Below the pieces are notes generated by a model that was given only the letters and a program-made list of their open reading frames with translations, was not told where the DNA came from and searched no databases. From Halichondria panicea (taxonomy: Eukaryota > Porifera > Demospongiae > Suberitida > Halichondriidae), in NCBI RefSeq assembly GCF_963675165.1, contig NC_087389.1:4152830-4216829 (forward strand): a stretch of DNA of 64,000 nucleotides. The letters are read 5' to 3'. The position numbers and the translations under genes are program-made. Shown here one piece after another: positions 43,301 through 55,700 of this stretch (its first letter is position 1; the number at the start of each line of letters is the position of its first letter).

Positions 43301-44432
43301 TGCCTTTTGGATGCTTTCATACACAAAGCTTGGGCTTACCTCTGCTTACATAATCAGGAGTAACCCTGTGTACAATGCAACTGGGTGGGCAGTAGAATCG
43401 AACCGAGTCTACTTTGCCGGACAGTTTGCAATGAAAGATGAAGAATATCAATTGAAGTACTTTTTCCCTGCGATTATTGTTCTAGTCATCATCACTCTAC
43501 CTCCTTTGTTTTTACTTCATTATCCAGTTATCTGGTTTGAGAAATGTCTCATTTCTTGTCCGGGACTATGGAAACGCTACCCTGCTGATAAAGTGCATAT
43601 TCTTCTTGACATTTTCCAAGGGTGTTACAAAGACAATCGCAGATTCTTTGCCGGTATTTACTTTCTGTTTCGATATTCCATCAACATTGTTTACATTAGC
43701 ACACACGACTCAATACAACGCTTTATGTCTCAACAAATAGCGTGTACAATCTTTATAGTATTAGTAGCAGTTTGTTGGCCTTATAAAGAAGAGCTCAACT
43801 TCTTGAATTATGTCGATCTTCTTATCCTTGGAAACCTTGCAATAATCAATGCTCTCAGTTTTTACATTTACTTCAAGTTGAATGGCCAAACTGTTGACTT
43901 TGAACCTTCCACTGCCTTCATTATTCAATACATCTTAGTTTTCATCCCTCTCTTATATATGCTCTGCTACTTGGTTTGGAGCTTGGTTGGGCAGCAGCAT
44001 AAAAAAAGTCTTTCAAATTGCATAAACCTTTTGTTGGGAAGAACCACTTCTGAAGACGAACTTGCAGATAATCTGAATAAAAGTGATCATGACGATTTGT
44101 CAATTTCCCCTGGGAGACAGAGAGATGGCCAACAAAGGAATCGACCAACAGTTAGTGAAGTTCTGATAGAAGAAAGCGATAACGAAAATTATGACAATGC
44201 TCACAATGAAGATGAGCTGTTATTTGCACGTTCTCGGAGGCGAAACACATACAAAGCCATGCCACCGTCGGCAAGCCATAGCAAGGAGACAGCAAGTGAG
44301 GGTAGGAAGGATTGTGATAAAAAATATAGTGGTGCATCAGCTCTTTGCTACAGTGATCCTTCCCCTTTGGTTCCGATACTGAATCTGAGCGGCGAAAATA
44401 AACCTAAAGTGAAATCGTATGGGACAAATTAA
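40359..44432 (+). CDS. intronless surface protein: beta-helix ectodomain, Cys-rich linker, multi-pass membrane domain
   Basis: The ATG at 40359 opens a 1357-aa frame with a signal peptide (MLSQLIALQLIGIVIC). Residues about 20-690 have many N-glycosylation sequons and repeated turns such as NNRASSGGGL, HGANGGAIVL and NHASLQGGAIY, typical of right-handed parallel beta-helix (polymorphic outer-membrane-like) repeats. A Cys-rich linker follows (CPPGFVPS, CVCHKNYTY, CGVCNSGYG..CVDC, to about 818). Then about eight hydrophobic segments (near 824-845, 928-948, 974-1000, 1034-1058, 1095-1115, 1124-1142, 1150-1172, 1187-1210) include LDIFQGCYKDNRRFFAG and FLNYVDLLILGNLAIINALS. A polar cytoplasmic tail of about 145 residues ends the protein. 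Similar architectures are, as I recall, numerous in sponge genomes; ligand and signalling partner are unknown. Receptor function is inference. Confidence 0.85.
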   Translation: MLSQLIALQLIGIVICCPNDYGKTVIINGTEGQDSPDCISDKFILFPCKTLNYALESARNNTQYQLSTGKHYLNTSLALTNSVYLSIIGSGLSYNDTVIQCTNHESGLSFNRSSSLCIANISLVNCSFNTGVTNENAHWYRNRAALFFFNCSNVSLCDIRISYSSNASALVMLDTVGVNKVISSRFDHNGPLGRGVHVHTSENCSSNSTIKFLFQFCIFDENSVVNNRDNESCVPLQRHYHKNTYGGGMSIILQSNRTKVQIHIEYSRFIRNEAKCGGGLFLNIEYSSVNNNIQLRNCVFHNNWCFIEKIVTFGGGIRLEHLNSNSTQGSNSVTLDNCTLSNNRASSGGGLSISPIAHTDMKEDLLRIEIRDSSFIENRGNAGTAVCISLLALRIQTKPPTFIISNTKFTENRIEASKEAVYHNGVGAVYTNKVPISFEGNIQFTDNFGSALAVVGTYVAFINSTALFTRNHGANGGAIVLLGAADLIVNDYSDMIFDSNHASLQGGAIYNAYIEQENLNAYFNCFARPVEVFIHPDKWQASFTFINNSAAISGKTIFSTSILPCRLNRTENILCLPKQWLYYRNGTRVNCTDEITTEPGWIDNALQHDISTIPGKVSSLHFRVFDDLGHEIRNLTVFAAHVKPEGNNSSISIDSQYSYISGETLVLNGLHSSKARVRLYTIGGRSWHVHFNASLLNCPPGFVPSTDNSSSKCVCHKNYTYRGTLTCSQTRFESFLSSGYWMGRLKVNESIEENPLVVTLCPSGYCSIKESGVKFNVTTPEGLENICKNSSGISCGVCNSGYGHAVNSDIPTCVDCKKEKMAIHIVMYIFTVYAPLLLLFSCMIIFGVRLTTGSANAFIFYSQVISSNFNIDADGHIKLDRFLPHSVGLKKAYRLPYGLFNLEFIENLCNRFCINSDLNALDVLQLDYGVALTPLAMILIVLLCFKLRKCCKRIAPSQVTTTAENFLTKWKSGENLLHAFAAFWMLSYTKLGLTSAYIIRSNPVYNATGWAVESNRVYFAGQFAMKDEEYQLKYFFPAIIVLVIITLPPLFLLHYPVIWFEKCLISCPGLWKRYPADKVHILLDIFQGCYKDNRRFFAGIYFLFRYSINIVYISTHDSIQRFMSQQIACTIFIVLVAVCWPYKEELNFLNYVDLLILGNLAIINALSFYIYFKLNGQTVDFEPSTAFIIQYILVFIPLLYMLCYLVWSLVGQQHKKSLSNCINLLLGRTTSEDELADNLNKSDHDDLSISPGRQRDGQQRNRPTVSEVLIEESDNENYDNAHNEDELLFARSRRRNTYKAMPPSASHSKETASEGRKDCDKKYSGASALCYSDPSPLVPILNLSGENKPKVKSYGTN

Positions 44433-45234
44433 TATGTAGCATTGTAGAGTCATATTAAACATGCCCTCTCTGTGGTCAACACTGCCACTCCCACAGCCTA
44501 GGAACACTAGCTTTACAGTACTATAGCAAACTATTGGACACTCTTGATTGCTTTTATGTTGTTGCTAGTGCTATTTGTATGATTGTTTACATGGCAAGTT
44601 GTCTGTAATGAGGTGGGTGGTCTAGTGTGCAAATGAGGGGTGGGTGGGGCTCACTACCTCAGCCTATACCTGTACATGTATATATACTGCAAAACCGTTA
44701 ATTGGTGGCCTATAATAATTATGACTCGATGATGATCCAGTAGCTATAGCCTACCTACTACTGATGGGTGTACTTGTGCTGACAATAGTGGGGCTGGACG
44801 GCGGGCTCCAGGAGATGAGGATAGATATTGTACATTTTTTATATACCTGTATTACCTGCCTTGGACAGAATGTTGTGGTGGAGGACCCTCCTAATAGGAG
44901 GATTCTAATTAACTCCAGTGTCATTACAACAGGTACGTTGCTATATACCATGCACTCCCACCAAACACACACTTCGTTCGGGCGGCACTAGATCTATATT
45001 ATAGCATTATATTATAGTCTATAATACAAACACTGATCCAGTGTGGCAGGAGGTGGACTGATGATCTCCCTGCCGTAGGATCCCATCAATATTCTCATTA
45101 GGTCTTCCACGTCATGATAATCAGTGTGTAAGTAATTGGCATGGGTTCAACGTCTTATCCTGAGCTATCCTGAGCTGTACATGGTTCGTTCGTACGAAAT
45201 TTTGCACCAACGAAAATTACCTGCTACATATTAC
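44433..45234. other. spacer with an unexplained exon-like stretch
   Basis: No complete gene. On the plus strand 44764-44818 (MGVLVLTIVGLDGGLQEM) and 44869-44934 (GQNVVVEDPPNRRILINS, between an ACAG and a GGTACG donor-like sequence) read like coding sequence, but I cannot place them in a family or extend them. Confidence 0.3.
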
Positions 45235-45830
45235 ATATATTCAGTGCTCCTCTTTTCAGTCATCATGCCTGCCAGACTTTTGTAGAACGTATTCGCACTT
45301 CTCCCCATCCCTCCTGTGGTTGACATTACTAGTGCATGGGGTATAGCATGCATACTCCACTTCCCGAACTCTCTGTTCATATTGGTGTCTCTTCTCTTAT
45401 TCGTGCTTTCTGTATACTGCTGTGAGTGAGCTTCTATGGTTCGATCTGGCGCTTAGGTTAAAAATACCCTAACATCTAGAAATGCCTTCTCGAATCGCCC
45501 GCCCCAGAAGCCAAACATGGCAACATCCAATCTTGCTCCGTCCTCAGTGATTGCTGAATTGTATGATAGGTGTTCTCCAGTGAGCGGTTGGAGATGTGAT
45601 TCAATTGCCACTCTGTGACAGACCTCTGTTAACCAGATATAGCTGTTAGTACAACAAACAATCCATCGGATCAGGTGCAAACTATAAGCTTTGCCCGGCC
45701 TGCATGCTGCTGAGAGTCTCCATCGTGTCCATCCGAGGTGCACGCTCATCGAAATACCACGCAGCAGATCGAAGAACCATGCCAGCCCAATGATCTCCTG
45801 GCGGAAGGGCACATCTGCTGATTCAGAACA
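45235..45830 (-). mobile_element. decayed LINE-like tail, related to fragments 1 and 2
   Basis: On the minus strand 45810-45453 includes VCHRVAIESHLQPLTGEHL, DGARLDVAMFGFWGGRFEKA and FLDVRVF, matching the DGARLDI..FW..FDVRVF segment of 28354-29206. Downstream the match to the MGRSANTFYKSLAG-type end continues in other frames, so it is broken. No poly-A tail or target duplication was delimited. Confidence 0.65.
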
Positions 45831-46210
45831 TTATTCTTGTTCTCTGCATACATGATTGTTCTATTGCTTGTACATTTAAATTTGTCCCCCCTATAGCTCT
45901 CCCCCCCCCCCCAAAAAAAACTACGGTAGAGTAGACTACCGAATTTCGTCGCTAAAAGTGCGTATAATGCACGAACAAAACGAGATTGATCTAACTATAA
46001 CTATACACACCAATAAGTGGCTATCCACATTTTCGCTGGCTAGTAGTCCCAGTGACGTCTGACGATATTTGGTAGTCTACTCTACACATACTTAATTATT
46101 ACACATGCAATCTGGCAAAGTAATTATATACAATCCAACAAAAGTGCAATAAAAAGACACATGATTTGCTAATCAGCATTAAAAATAATACAAAGTGTAC
46201 ACATGAATCA
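45831..46210. other. spacer / IQSEC 3' untranslated region
   Basis: A poly-C/poly-A stretch (45900-45920) and AT-rich sequence. On the minus strand this follows the IQSEC stop codon and would hold its 3' end. No gene seen. Confidence 0.4.
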
Positions 46211-49200
46211 CTAAGTAACCTTGGTCAAGTCCACAGAGCTACTAGACCTAGTTCGAGTCTCTACAATTCCCTCCTTCGGTAGGTCCAGACTGTCAGAGGT
46301 TTTTGAAGTCAGTGAGCCTCGTCTTTCCTTGGGGGAGGAGCCACGCCTCCGAGCAGGGGACGAGGGTGTCTTGCTTCGTCCAAATCCAAACAAGCCGACA
46401 CCACTTTTCTTTTTAGATGACTCTCGCTTGGCACCGGATTTTTTGACTTTCTTCGAACTGGAAGCATTTTGTTTCGTGTCTCGGAACAATTCTGCACTGG
46501 GTGAGCGACTGTGGGCAGGGCTGGGGATTATTGTCAGAGTTCGAAGTGCATCACTACTCTTGGAACGTGGTGGACCGGTGTTACCTGGTGTCAAGTGTGC
46601 CGGAGAAGATGGGAGAGTGTGTGATGTGGAGGAGTCGGGCGTGAGGTAGATGGTGTGTGAGGGTGTGACATGAGTGGGGGAGGACGTGGCGCTTGGGTTG
46701 GGTGTAAGGTACGTAGTATGTGTGGGGGAAGGTGACTCGGAGGGTGTGTAGCGAATGGGCTCAGTGGGGGATGGAGAGGGGGTGGGCTGTTGGGAATCAA
46801 ATCCAGAGTCACCAGACGTTCGATTCTGTGATCAGATCAAGAAAAATTGTAAAATTAATGTGAATCAATATTATACTTATATCGCATAGAATCTAATTAC
46901 GAGCTACATGTAATGGGGTCAATAGCAGAGCTCAACGCGTTTATAATAATATAATGCAGCCATTTTCAGGCCCCATCCAACAAACAGATGTCTCTTGTGA
47001 CGAGTGATGACTCGCTAGCCAGCTAGCTTCATTATGGAAAGTGAGCGAGCTAGGTTAACGAGTCATTATATACTATGTACGTGTATCTTTCATTTTACCA
47101 CCAGATGGATACCAGCTATAGCGCCTACCATGAATCAATTCTACGCTGTCTATGCATAATTGGAAAAGCGCTTCTGAATCAATTCGACTATAAAAACCAG
47201 TTGCTTAGAAGCTAGCTTATAATCGAGTATACGTACGCGCTAATAATCCAATTTCTATGGTAGAGCCATAATTATAGTAGCATACATGTACTTTCAACCA
47301 AGCTAACTATGTAGAATGTATCTTGAGAAGAAAACGTTAAACACAAATTCAGGGCTAACTACAGTTCAAGCACACATGTATAGATGAAGCTAGTAAGAAC
47401 AGTACAAGACTGTCGAGTATATACCTCTTTCTTGACAGCAGGGTGAGTCTCCCTGAAGCAGTTGTGGTGATAGGTCTCACTGTTCACTGCAATGTCTCCC
47501 ACTCCAGGTACTGAGTACGAGAGAAAAGAAGTACATGTGCATAAGTCATTGAATTAATAGAGTAGACAACAATAATTATAAAATATGGCTATTATTTCAA
47601 TGAGGTCAACAATTTTGCTTTGGTTTCACAATCCTCAAGCACCTCGTACATGTACATATGACTGTATGACTTGTGTACATTGTACTTGAAAAAGCGTTAA
47701 TTACCAAGTCCTCCTAAATTGTACAGTGCACTAGCTATGTTTGTCATCATACAACAGTGGATTATGGCCACACCGCAATATAAAAAGGCCGAGCACCCAT
47801 GCAGGTCACAACAAGATGGGCCATATCCTACTGGAGTAAGTTTTACGCACACACGCATCAATTATTGTCACATGCGACAAGATTATTTTTGGTTCACTCT
47901 ACATGTATTTCATGCATAAACCCAACCCACAACAAAAGCTAACCCTCTAGATACTATATTATAGTGTCCACTGTACATACAGTTACAGTACTCACCATAG
48001 CCACTTTGTTCATTGCTGTCGTTGTAAGAATCCACAAGGTCTCCCGGCCCTCGACTGACTCTGTGACTGACCTTCACACTGCCCCCGTGAGTTATCTTAT
48101 CCTGACCAGATTTGGCCGCAAGTGTGGTGCCTAGTTCAGCAATACGCTCCGTCTCCATCACATTCAACTATGTGTGTGTGTGTGTGTGTGGTGTATGTGG
48201 AGAGGGGAGGGGGGTTGATAAAGGAGAGAGATTTATTATAATAATTATGTACAGCTTGGATAACAAGGCCACTTAGTACATTGTACAAACTTATAATTAT
48301 ACTGTTACAGTAGCTACATGTACGTAAACAGATGATACCAGTCTCTTGCATTGGATTTATGAGCCAATGAAAAAGAAAGTACTCCATGTACAAGACGAAG
48401 TAGCTAATCACATACACATATCTACAAACATATACATGTAGCCACTGCAGTAACAATCTCTCACCTCAGCAATGGCGTCCTCTAGAATGGATAGAAGGTT
48501 CTCCCTGTCCTGTGAGGAGTCGCAGTTAAACTGCATTACAATCTTCTCCTCCATCGACGAGTGGATCTGAACACCGTACTTGTAATCTGAAGGGGAGGGG
48601 CATTGGTTAGAGTTTAGTATGCACGTGTCCCAAGTTGATGGTCAGCCTCACAACCAAAGTATTACAGTGGAACATCTCTTAACGACCACCACTGAATAAA
48701 TTGATATAAAGGCCAGGCATGTACCAAATGAACAGTTTGTGGTACAAAGTAAACTACCTCTGAACAAAGGCCACCTCCGTACTAAACAACCCCTTAACAA
48801 AAATCCACCTCTGTATTGTTTCTCAAATGTGTCCCTTATAAAAGAGGTTTCACTTCAGTGCGTGTGCATGTATGAATAGGCTTACAATGAGTCTCAAAGC
48901 TGATGGGCATCAGGTTGAGTAGAAAGAAAGACTCTTTGAAGGCATACTCGCTGCGATTGCGTTTGCACACAATGAGCAGGTCAGAGAACGTGAACAGTGT
49001 TCGTCGATGGCTACGGAATGACTTGCTGTTCGGGTCAGTGACCTCGTTGACCGAGAACTTTCCCAGAAAGTGACGCTGTGGGTTGGCCAGTTTCTGTGTG
49101 TGTGTGTGTTAACCAACCAGTAGTAGTATGCATGCGAAATTGTGAGCTATGAAAACCACTTAGGCCCCTAGCTAATGAGAACAGGAGTAATAGATCTACT

Positions 49201-52200
49201 TTTGTACGTTTCTTATAATTATGTTTACTCACGACTGTTGTGGAGCCGGTGATCTGCTTCTCAATCTTTATAACCTTGTCAGTGTGATCCGCACCAGTGG
49301 TGAACTCATGCTAAAAACAAGAGAGTTAACGTTGAGACAGTATTATAGTGCGGAGGCTGAATGAAAATTAATACTAAACTATATTTAATCGATAACTTAC
49401 AGTGAGTATTCGTTCGTAGACGTCAGTGAGCATTGTCTCGGGGAAATTCTCACTCTCGTTACAACCTGGAGCATTATGAAGGCGAGAACAAATTATTAAA
49501 CATGAAAATGAAAACAGTTTATCTAAATTGGGGGAGGAAAGACCCGGATATATACATGTACGTACGTAAAGTCATGTACAAGCAAAATGTACAGGCATGT
49601 GAAACGACCATCGAATACAGACGAGAAACATTCACTGTACTGTACATCATTGTAACAGAGCATCACGGAAGTAAACGATATCAACACAATCCTTGTTAGT
49701 GACGGTAGACTAAGGGTGTTAGTGGGAAAGGCATCCACTGATCTAATTATGAATAATATAATTGTGGCTAATACGCCATTGGAACTTCCATATTGCACAT
49801 TTGCTGATAGAGCACAGCTAAGCTTGTAAACAAGCAATTACGTGATAAAAGAACACTGGGAAATGTTGGCAATGAATCACCAATACACACTTTGTAAGTA
49901 TTCTGTTTTTTCAACTTTCCCCACCAAAGTGGTACACAATGGGATTCCCCTAGTTTATAAGCCCCACCCACTCACCTCTGTTCATGGTGATCCACTGTTT
50001 CTTGGTGATGCGTGACCGTACGGACGGATTGTGCAGGGACGTGTGCAACATCATGATAGCGAAGGAGAGCATGTAGGCAGCGTCGTCAGAGCGAATCTGT
50101 GCATCCTTGTTAGCCTTGTAGTACTCCAGCGCAAACACCTCCATTATCTTGTCAATCTTTTGTGCCTCTCCCTAGGGGGTGGGGGTGGGGTGCTAGTAGT
50201 TAAAAGTTTTCTCTCTCTTTCTGAGACAATTCTATAACATGACAGACATTTCAAACTCCAGTTTATAGGCGGGCCTTCAGTAAAATATAAGTACACACAT
50301 GTACATGACCAGGAGTGCTTTCATGCACTCCTTGTGCCTTTATTTGGACCCAAAAGTAACTTTATAGGTAGAAAAACAAAATGCTTGACATTGGATAATT
50401 GATGAAGTTATAGACACTCAAAGTAAACATTGTTAGGCTTTGTAAGGCACGTTATACACCGTATACATGTATGTATTCCAAACCTACCGGCATTCTGAAG
50501 ATCTGTTGAAACTGTCTCAGCGCATCGTCTATTGGCTTGTCTCTCATGTCCATCTGCTCCACCAGACACCTAGCAACAAGAGGGGGAGTGGTTCAACACT
50601 ATTCAACAAAGCATAAATTTAGTAGAAGGCTTTAGTGGCTATGTCTCAGTGGGTGGCTATGTCTCAGTGGCGCATAAATTCACTGACAGCTCAAAAGCTA
50701 TAAGAAATTTAATAGCCCTAAAAAACCAAGCACCTTAACCACGTACATGTACAATGTACGTACGATATAGATACTGTTCGTTCAAGTCCTGAGCTAATAC
50801 GGGACACAAATTAAATACTGTGCATTGAGAATCATGTGGGAATATCTCTGCTTCAACAATGAGTTGCTACGGGGGATTATCGTGGGAAGATCTCCATTGT
50901 CTACTGTAAATGCCATTAGACTTAGGTGCACGTGTATAGCCTAATAAGAGTGAAGTCCCTTTAATGGTACAGTAACTATTACTACACAATATACGTGACT
51001 ACACAATATACGTGTACAAACCATGGTCACACTTTTGCACTAAGCTCTAATTCAATCCTAACCCCTCTCACAACCCTCACACACCACACATCATGACCAT
51101 CACACATCACACACTCACTCTAGCACGGCCATGTTGAAGTCTGAGTTGATCTCTCCCAGAAACTCTCCGATCTTCTCCTTGCTCAGTCCGTAATGGCTCA
51201 TTAGGAACTCTGCGACATAGCGAGGGTCGTCTTCCAAGATGTCCGACATCACCAGGTACTGGATGCCTTTGGTCGGCTTCCTGTGGGCGTGTGTGTGGTG
51301 TGTGCACATGGTGTATAAAGTGACTGCACATGTGTACGAGAGACATGTATGCGCGCACCATATTCATTTGAAGCCACATTGCAACATAAATCTAAAGATT
51401 AATTGTGTCTATAACTTCAGACAAAACCATATAATACCTAGGTTACAGACAAAACCAGCAAAACCAGGCCACCCTTGGGCAGACTAACAATGGCTGTAAT
51501 AAAGCGGTGGTATGCATTGTAGAGGATGTACATGCACAGTCATGTAGACAGTGATTTGTGACAGCCATTAGTCGTATTTAAGAGGGCATGCACAGACATA
51601 CATGTACATGTACAGCTGTGATTAGAAGACAACCTGAATTGAAAGCTTGCTAACAAGCAGGTATACAGATGTATGCATTCCATCAACCCTCTGATTCATG
51701 ACAACACGAGATACTGCACAACAAGACAGCTTGTCAACAACAGAGTGCAATCAGTACCATGCAGTCTCAGATGGTCCCCATGTACACATGCAATACACGC
51801 ACGTTACATTCTCAAAGCAAAAACAAGTTCAATTAGAAGGTGAGTCAAGCTGTTTTCTATTCAGTACTACTGACGTACACATACATGTACACTGAACATT
51901 ACGAGGACAGCATACAAGCCATGCATGCACAAGTGCATGTACTGACCTGTTGAAGTGGTTCACTCCGATATTTTTCTTCTGTTTGATCGTGTCAATGCTG
52001 AACTTGCGAGCTTGAAACTTCTGTACATTACAGACAGGGGGTGTGGCCTCTGATGCCCTCCTATCACGACCATCTTCAATGTTCACACTCACCGGAGTAC
52101 TCGACCGGGAACCTAGAGACACAAATGTGTGTGTGTGGGGGGGGGTAACGTATATTGAATATATACATGAATGTACAAGTGTGTACACATGATTCTAAAG

Positions 52201-52429
52201 ATAGGAAAATATTTAATGGCCTGTCAGAAATGTTTCAATGAGGACGAGGAGTCTTATTAAATACTGGAAGACTAGTTATGGAAGAAACAGTCCAGCGAGG
52301 CAATGAATAAGCATAATAGTACGCTCTCATCAGAAAGTCTCTTTTATTACAGACGTACAATGTACATTAACACACGACAATAGTCAGCTAACCAATAGTC
52401 TAAGAGCAGGTTAATGGTCACTCTGCAAG

Positions 52430-52462
<33 letters not shown>

Positions 52463-52723
52463 TGCATTTATCAATTGACCCTGGTCTGCAAGCTATCACA
52501 AGTACATTGCAGCAAAAGACAGACGGCATTATAGCAAAGACAGAGCTAGTTATCAACTGAACTCACCAGTGGAGAATATGCTGAGAGGTCTGCTGATGTC
52601 TCCAGTGGAGAAGGCACCTGTGATCCCGTCTGTCTTGTCAAGTCGGGGGTCAGTCGATGACTCGTCTTCACACGCCCCCTCTATGTTCACTACCACCTGC
52701 GACAAGTCTAATGGTGTCGCCTG

Positions 52724-52762
<39 letters not shown>

Positions 52763-55700
52763 GGGGGTTATAACAGAGGTTACTGTAGCATGGTGTGTGT
52801 GCCTTTGGGAACCATTAGTGTAGCTAGCAAAAAGTGTGCGTGATCGATGGAAAACCATTTAGTTTTGAGTAGTGTATAGTGTATATGCACGTGTGTGTGC
52901 ATGCTGTGTGTATCGTTATGATAACAGACTCATTGTGTCAGTACAGTACTCATTCATTCAATCCACACTACAATGTCAGCACAAGCTATTGTACCAGGCA
53001 GCAGATCTAACAAGGAAACGGAATGCTTTGTGGATGAATCATGATCGATCGATGCACTCCTTATTCTACAATACGCATGTTGAACAATCAACACCACAAT
53101 CTAAACAATAACTGAAATAGCAAACACACACACACAAAGCAGCACTTCAGTTACAGGAATTCCTAGTACAACTTCAGCTTAAACTAGTCATGTAGGACAT
53201 GTGACTCGCAAGACGTAAACTTTGAACAACAAACTTCTGTGTTAGCACAACTGTGTCAAGCAAGCACTCTAAACAAGCAGCTAGCATTTGTATTAAGCCT
53301 CTTAAGCTCTCACACAAGAAGCAGCATAATTATACAGCTTTACTGAAGGAAACATTCTTAAGTTAGTGTAAACCATTCAAGTTATGGTAACAAAAACATA
53401 TGTTATGAAGCCATCTGCTTATAAGGGACAGCCTTTGCAATAGCATGCTACATGTACATGTGCTTCATGTGATACGTAAACTTTGCACATGCACATGTAC
53501 ATGTACATGCATGTATAGCAATTCCACCAGCACAAAAACAGAATAAAGACTCCTACATTACATACCTCAAGTTCTTCCTCTAGTGTAACCTCTACCAATT
53601 CCACCACCTTCTGTCTCTTCTCCTGGACCAGCTCCAGACGTGTCCCTGAATGGGTGTGGCCAGTCCGCTCCTTGCTTAATAGTTTAGACGCCTCCCTTGC
53701 CTTCAAGAGTGGGTCGGTAACGCTCGGGGTACTGGTTTCACGACGATACTTTGGACGTTTCTTGTTTAAGATGCTTGGCCGACGACCTGGAGTTCGCATC
53801 GAATGGGCGCGGTTTCGACGGTGTTTCTCACGACGGATTTCTTTGAAACGTGACTGTAGTTTGTACTCCCGATACATGCGCTGTATCTTGCTCGCAGCCT
53901 TGTTGGCTTTTTCAGAGCCACCGTACTTGTTCTCCAAATCGCGGATGATCTTGCCTCGAATCCAGCAAGCAATTTCCGGTGAGATTAGTTCGTAATCCAC
54001 ACCAATCGTATTGAGGTTTGTGAGCGAACTTTGTCGCTTTATCTTCGGCTGCCCCTTCTTCTCTTCTTTCTTTATATCCGTCAATCTCTGCCTCCCACGT
54101 TCAATTGGTTTCTTTCCCTTGTAGCGTAGTGCAGCCAGAGTATGCGTGCGTGAGCGCATAGTGTACCCTCTGCATTGAATCACGTCTTCATCATTATTCA
54201 ATCGCAACTGTGCCAACGGATTCTTCACCATTTTGTTTGTAGATAAAGAGCTTGTAGGAGACACAAGTGGTGTGCTGGTGTCAATGCTCGATTCAATGTC
54301 TGTGCCGGTTGAGGTTTCACTGATGGAAGATACATTGCTTCGAATTGAGGATCGACCTTCTACCACGACAAAATCATCAGTATTGGGAGCAGATTTAGAA
54401 ACTGGAGTACTCTCGCCACTTTCAGTCGAGCTACTCTCTTTTGGTGACGTTTTCATTGTCTCTTTCTCCGAGCTTTTCTTGTTCAGTATGTGTTTCAGAT
54501 GCTGTGCAATCGCCCCACTGCCTGAAGACTTTGGCTTTGGTATAATCGGGCTCTCCATTCCAGTATTCTGAGTCCCATTCTGATTTGTGTAAGCTCTGTT
54601 CGGAGCAGGTGATCCGTTCGTAGCAACCGCATGCACTCGATTCTCACCAACAATAGGTGTCGAGCTGCCAGAGGAGGTCTTGATAGGCAACTCTTTATCA
54701 CTGCCATTTTGTTTTTGAGTGATTTTCAACTGATCTTCTTCCTCCATATCCGAGTAGTCAGTCTCACTATCTTCTGTGGGGGGGATTGCGAGGGATGGTT
54801 TTGGAGCGAGGGATGGTTTGGCTAACGTGGGGAGGGGTCTACGTGTTCCAGGGGGTGTGAAATGAGGGGGTATGTCGGGTAGTTCGAAGGAAGGTGGGAG
54901 ACCGGGACGTAGCGTCTGTGACCTGTGTGTGTGAGGGGGGAGGGGGTTAGTGTGTGGTGTGTAGACACGTTTAGAAACGTAGTTACATTCATACATACGT
55001 ACTTAGCAGATTACAAAGTTGTACATTCCTAGCAGCTAATGACCTGTGGCTATAGTACACCTTAGTACCTTCAGCTTCACAGATACTTGACCATGCAGGA
55101 CTACAACAAAGAGCTAAGTTTAGCTAGCAACACCAGCCAGTTCCTATAGCCAACACTGGTAGCTAGCTAGGCTAGGTTAATTAATCAGCTCTCTTGCAAA
55201 ATAATAATAATAACAGCTGCACAATTTGCACAGTCAGCAGGAAGCACTCATTGCATCACGACCACACAATCAGTGGCCATCTTTACCACAACAACCACCA
55301 TAGTCACGACATATTGTAACACACCACACCACAGCACTGCACCGTTACATCGAACCTCAAGGCAGTACTTGGGCATACAGATATATTTGGATATTCTGGG
55401 CATTTGGAAATTTGCTGAGTGGAAAAATTTCTCACGGTGTACCATTTTGGCCAGTATACAGAGTGATACGTCCAGTAGACTGTATATAGTACAGTCAGGT
55501 ATAAGGTACATGTACATACCAGGCATAGCAGACAGACTGACAAGTGAGAGGAGTGAACACATAACCAGCAGATTGTCTCTATGACATATTTGCACCTCAG
55601 GCCATTTAAGTGTGGTGTGGGCTCAGGAAAGGCTAGGAGTACATGGGTGGTGGTCCTGGGATTACTGTACCAATTAATTAGGGAGCACTCAACCATGCAT

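Noticed and set aside
53419-53565. Continuation of the large IQSEC exon 2 frame past LEEELE
   Set aside because: A donor (GAG|GTATG) at 53566/53565 fits the phase of the next exon; the tail beyond is Cys/Met-rich intron translation.
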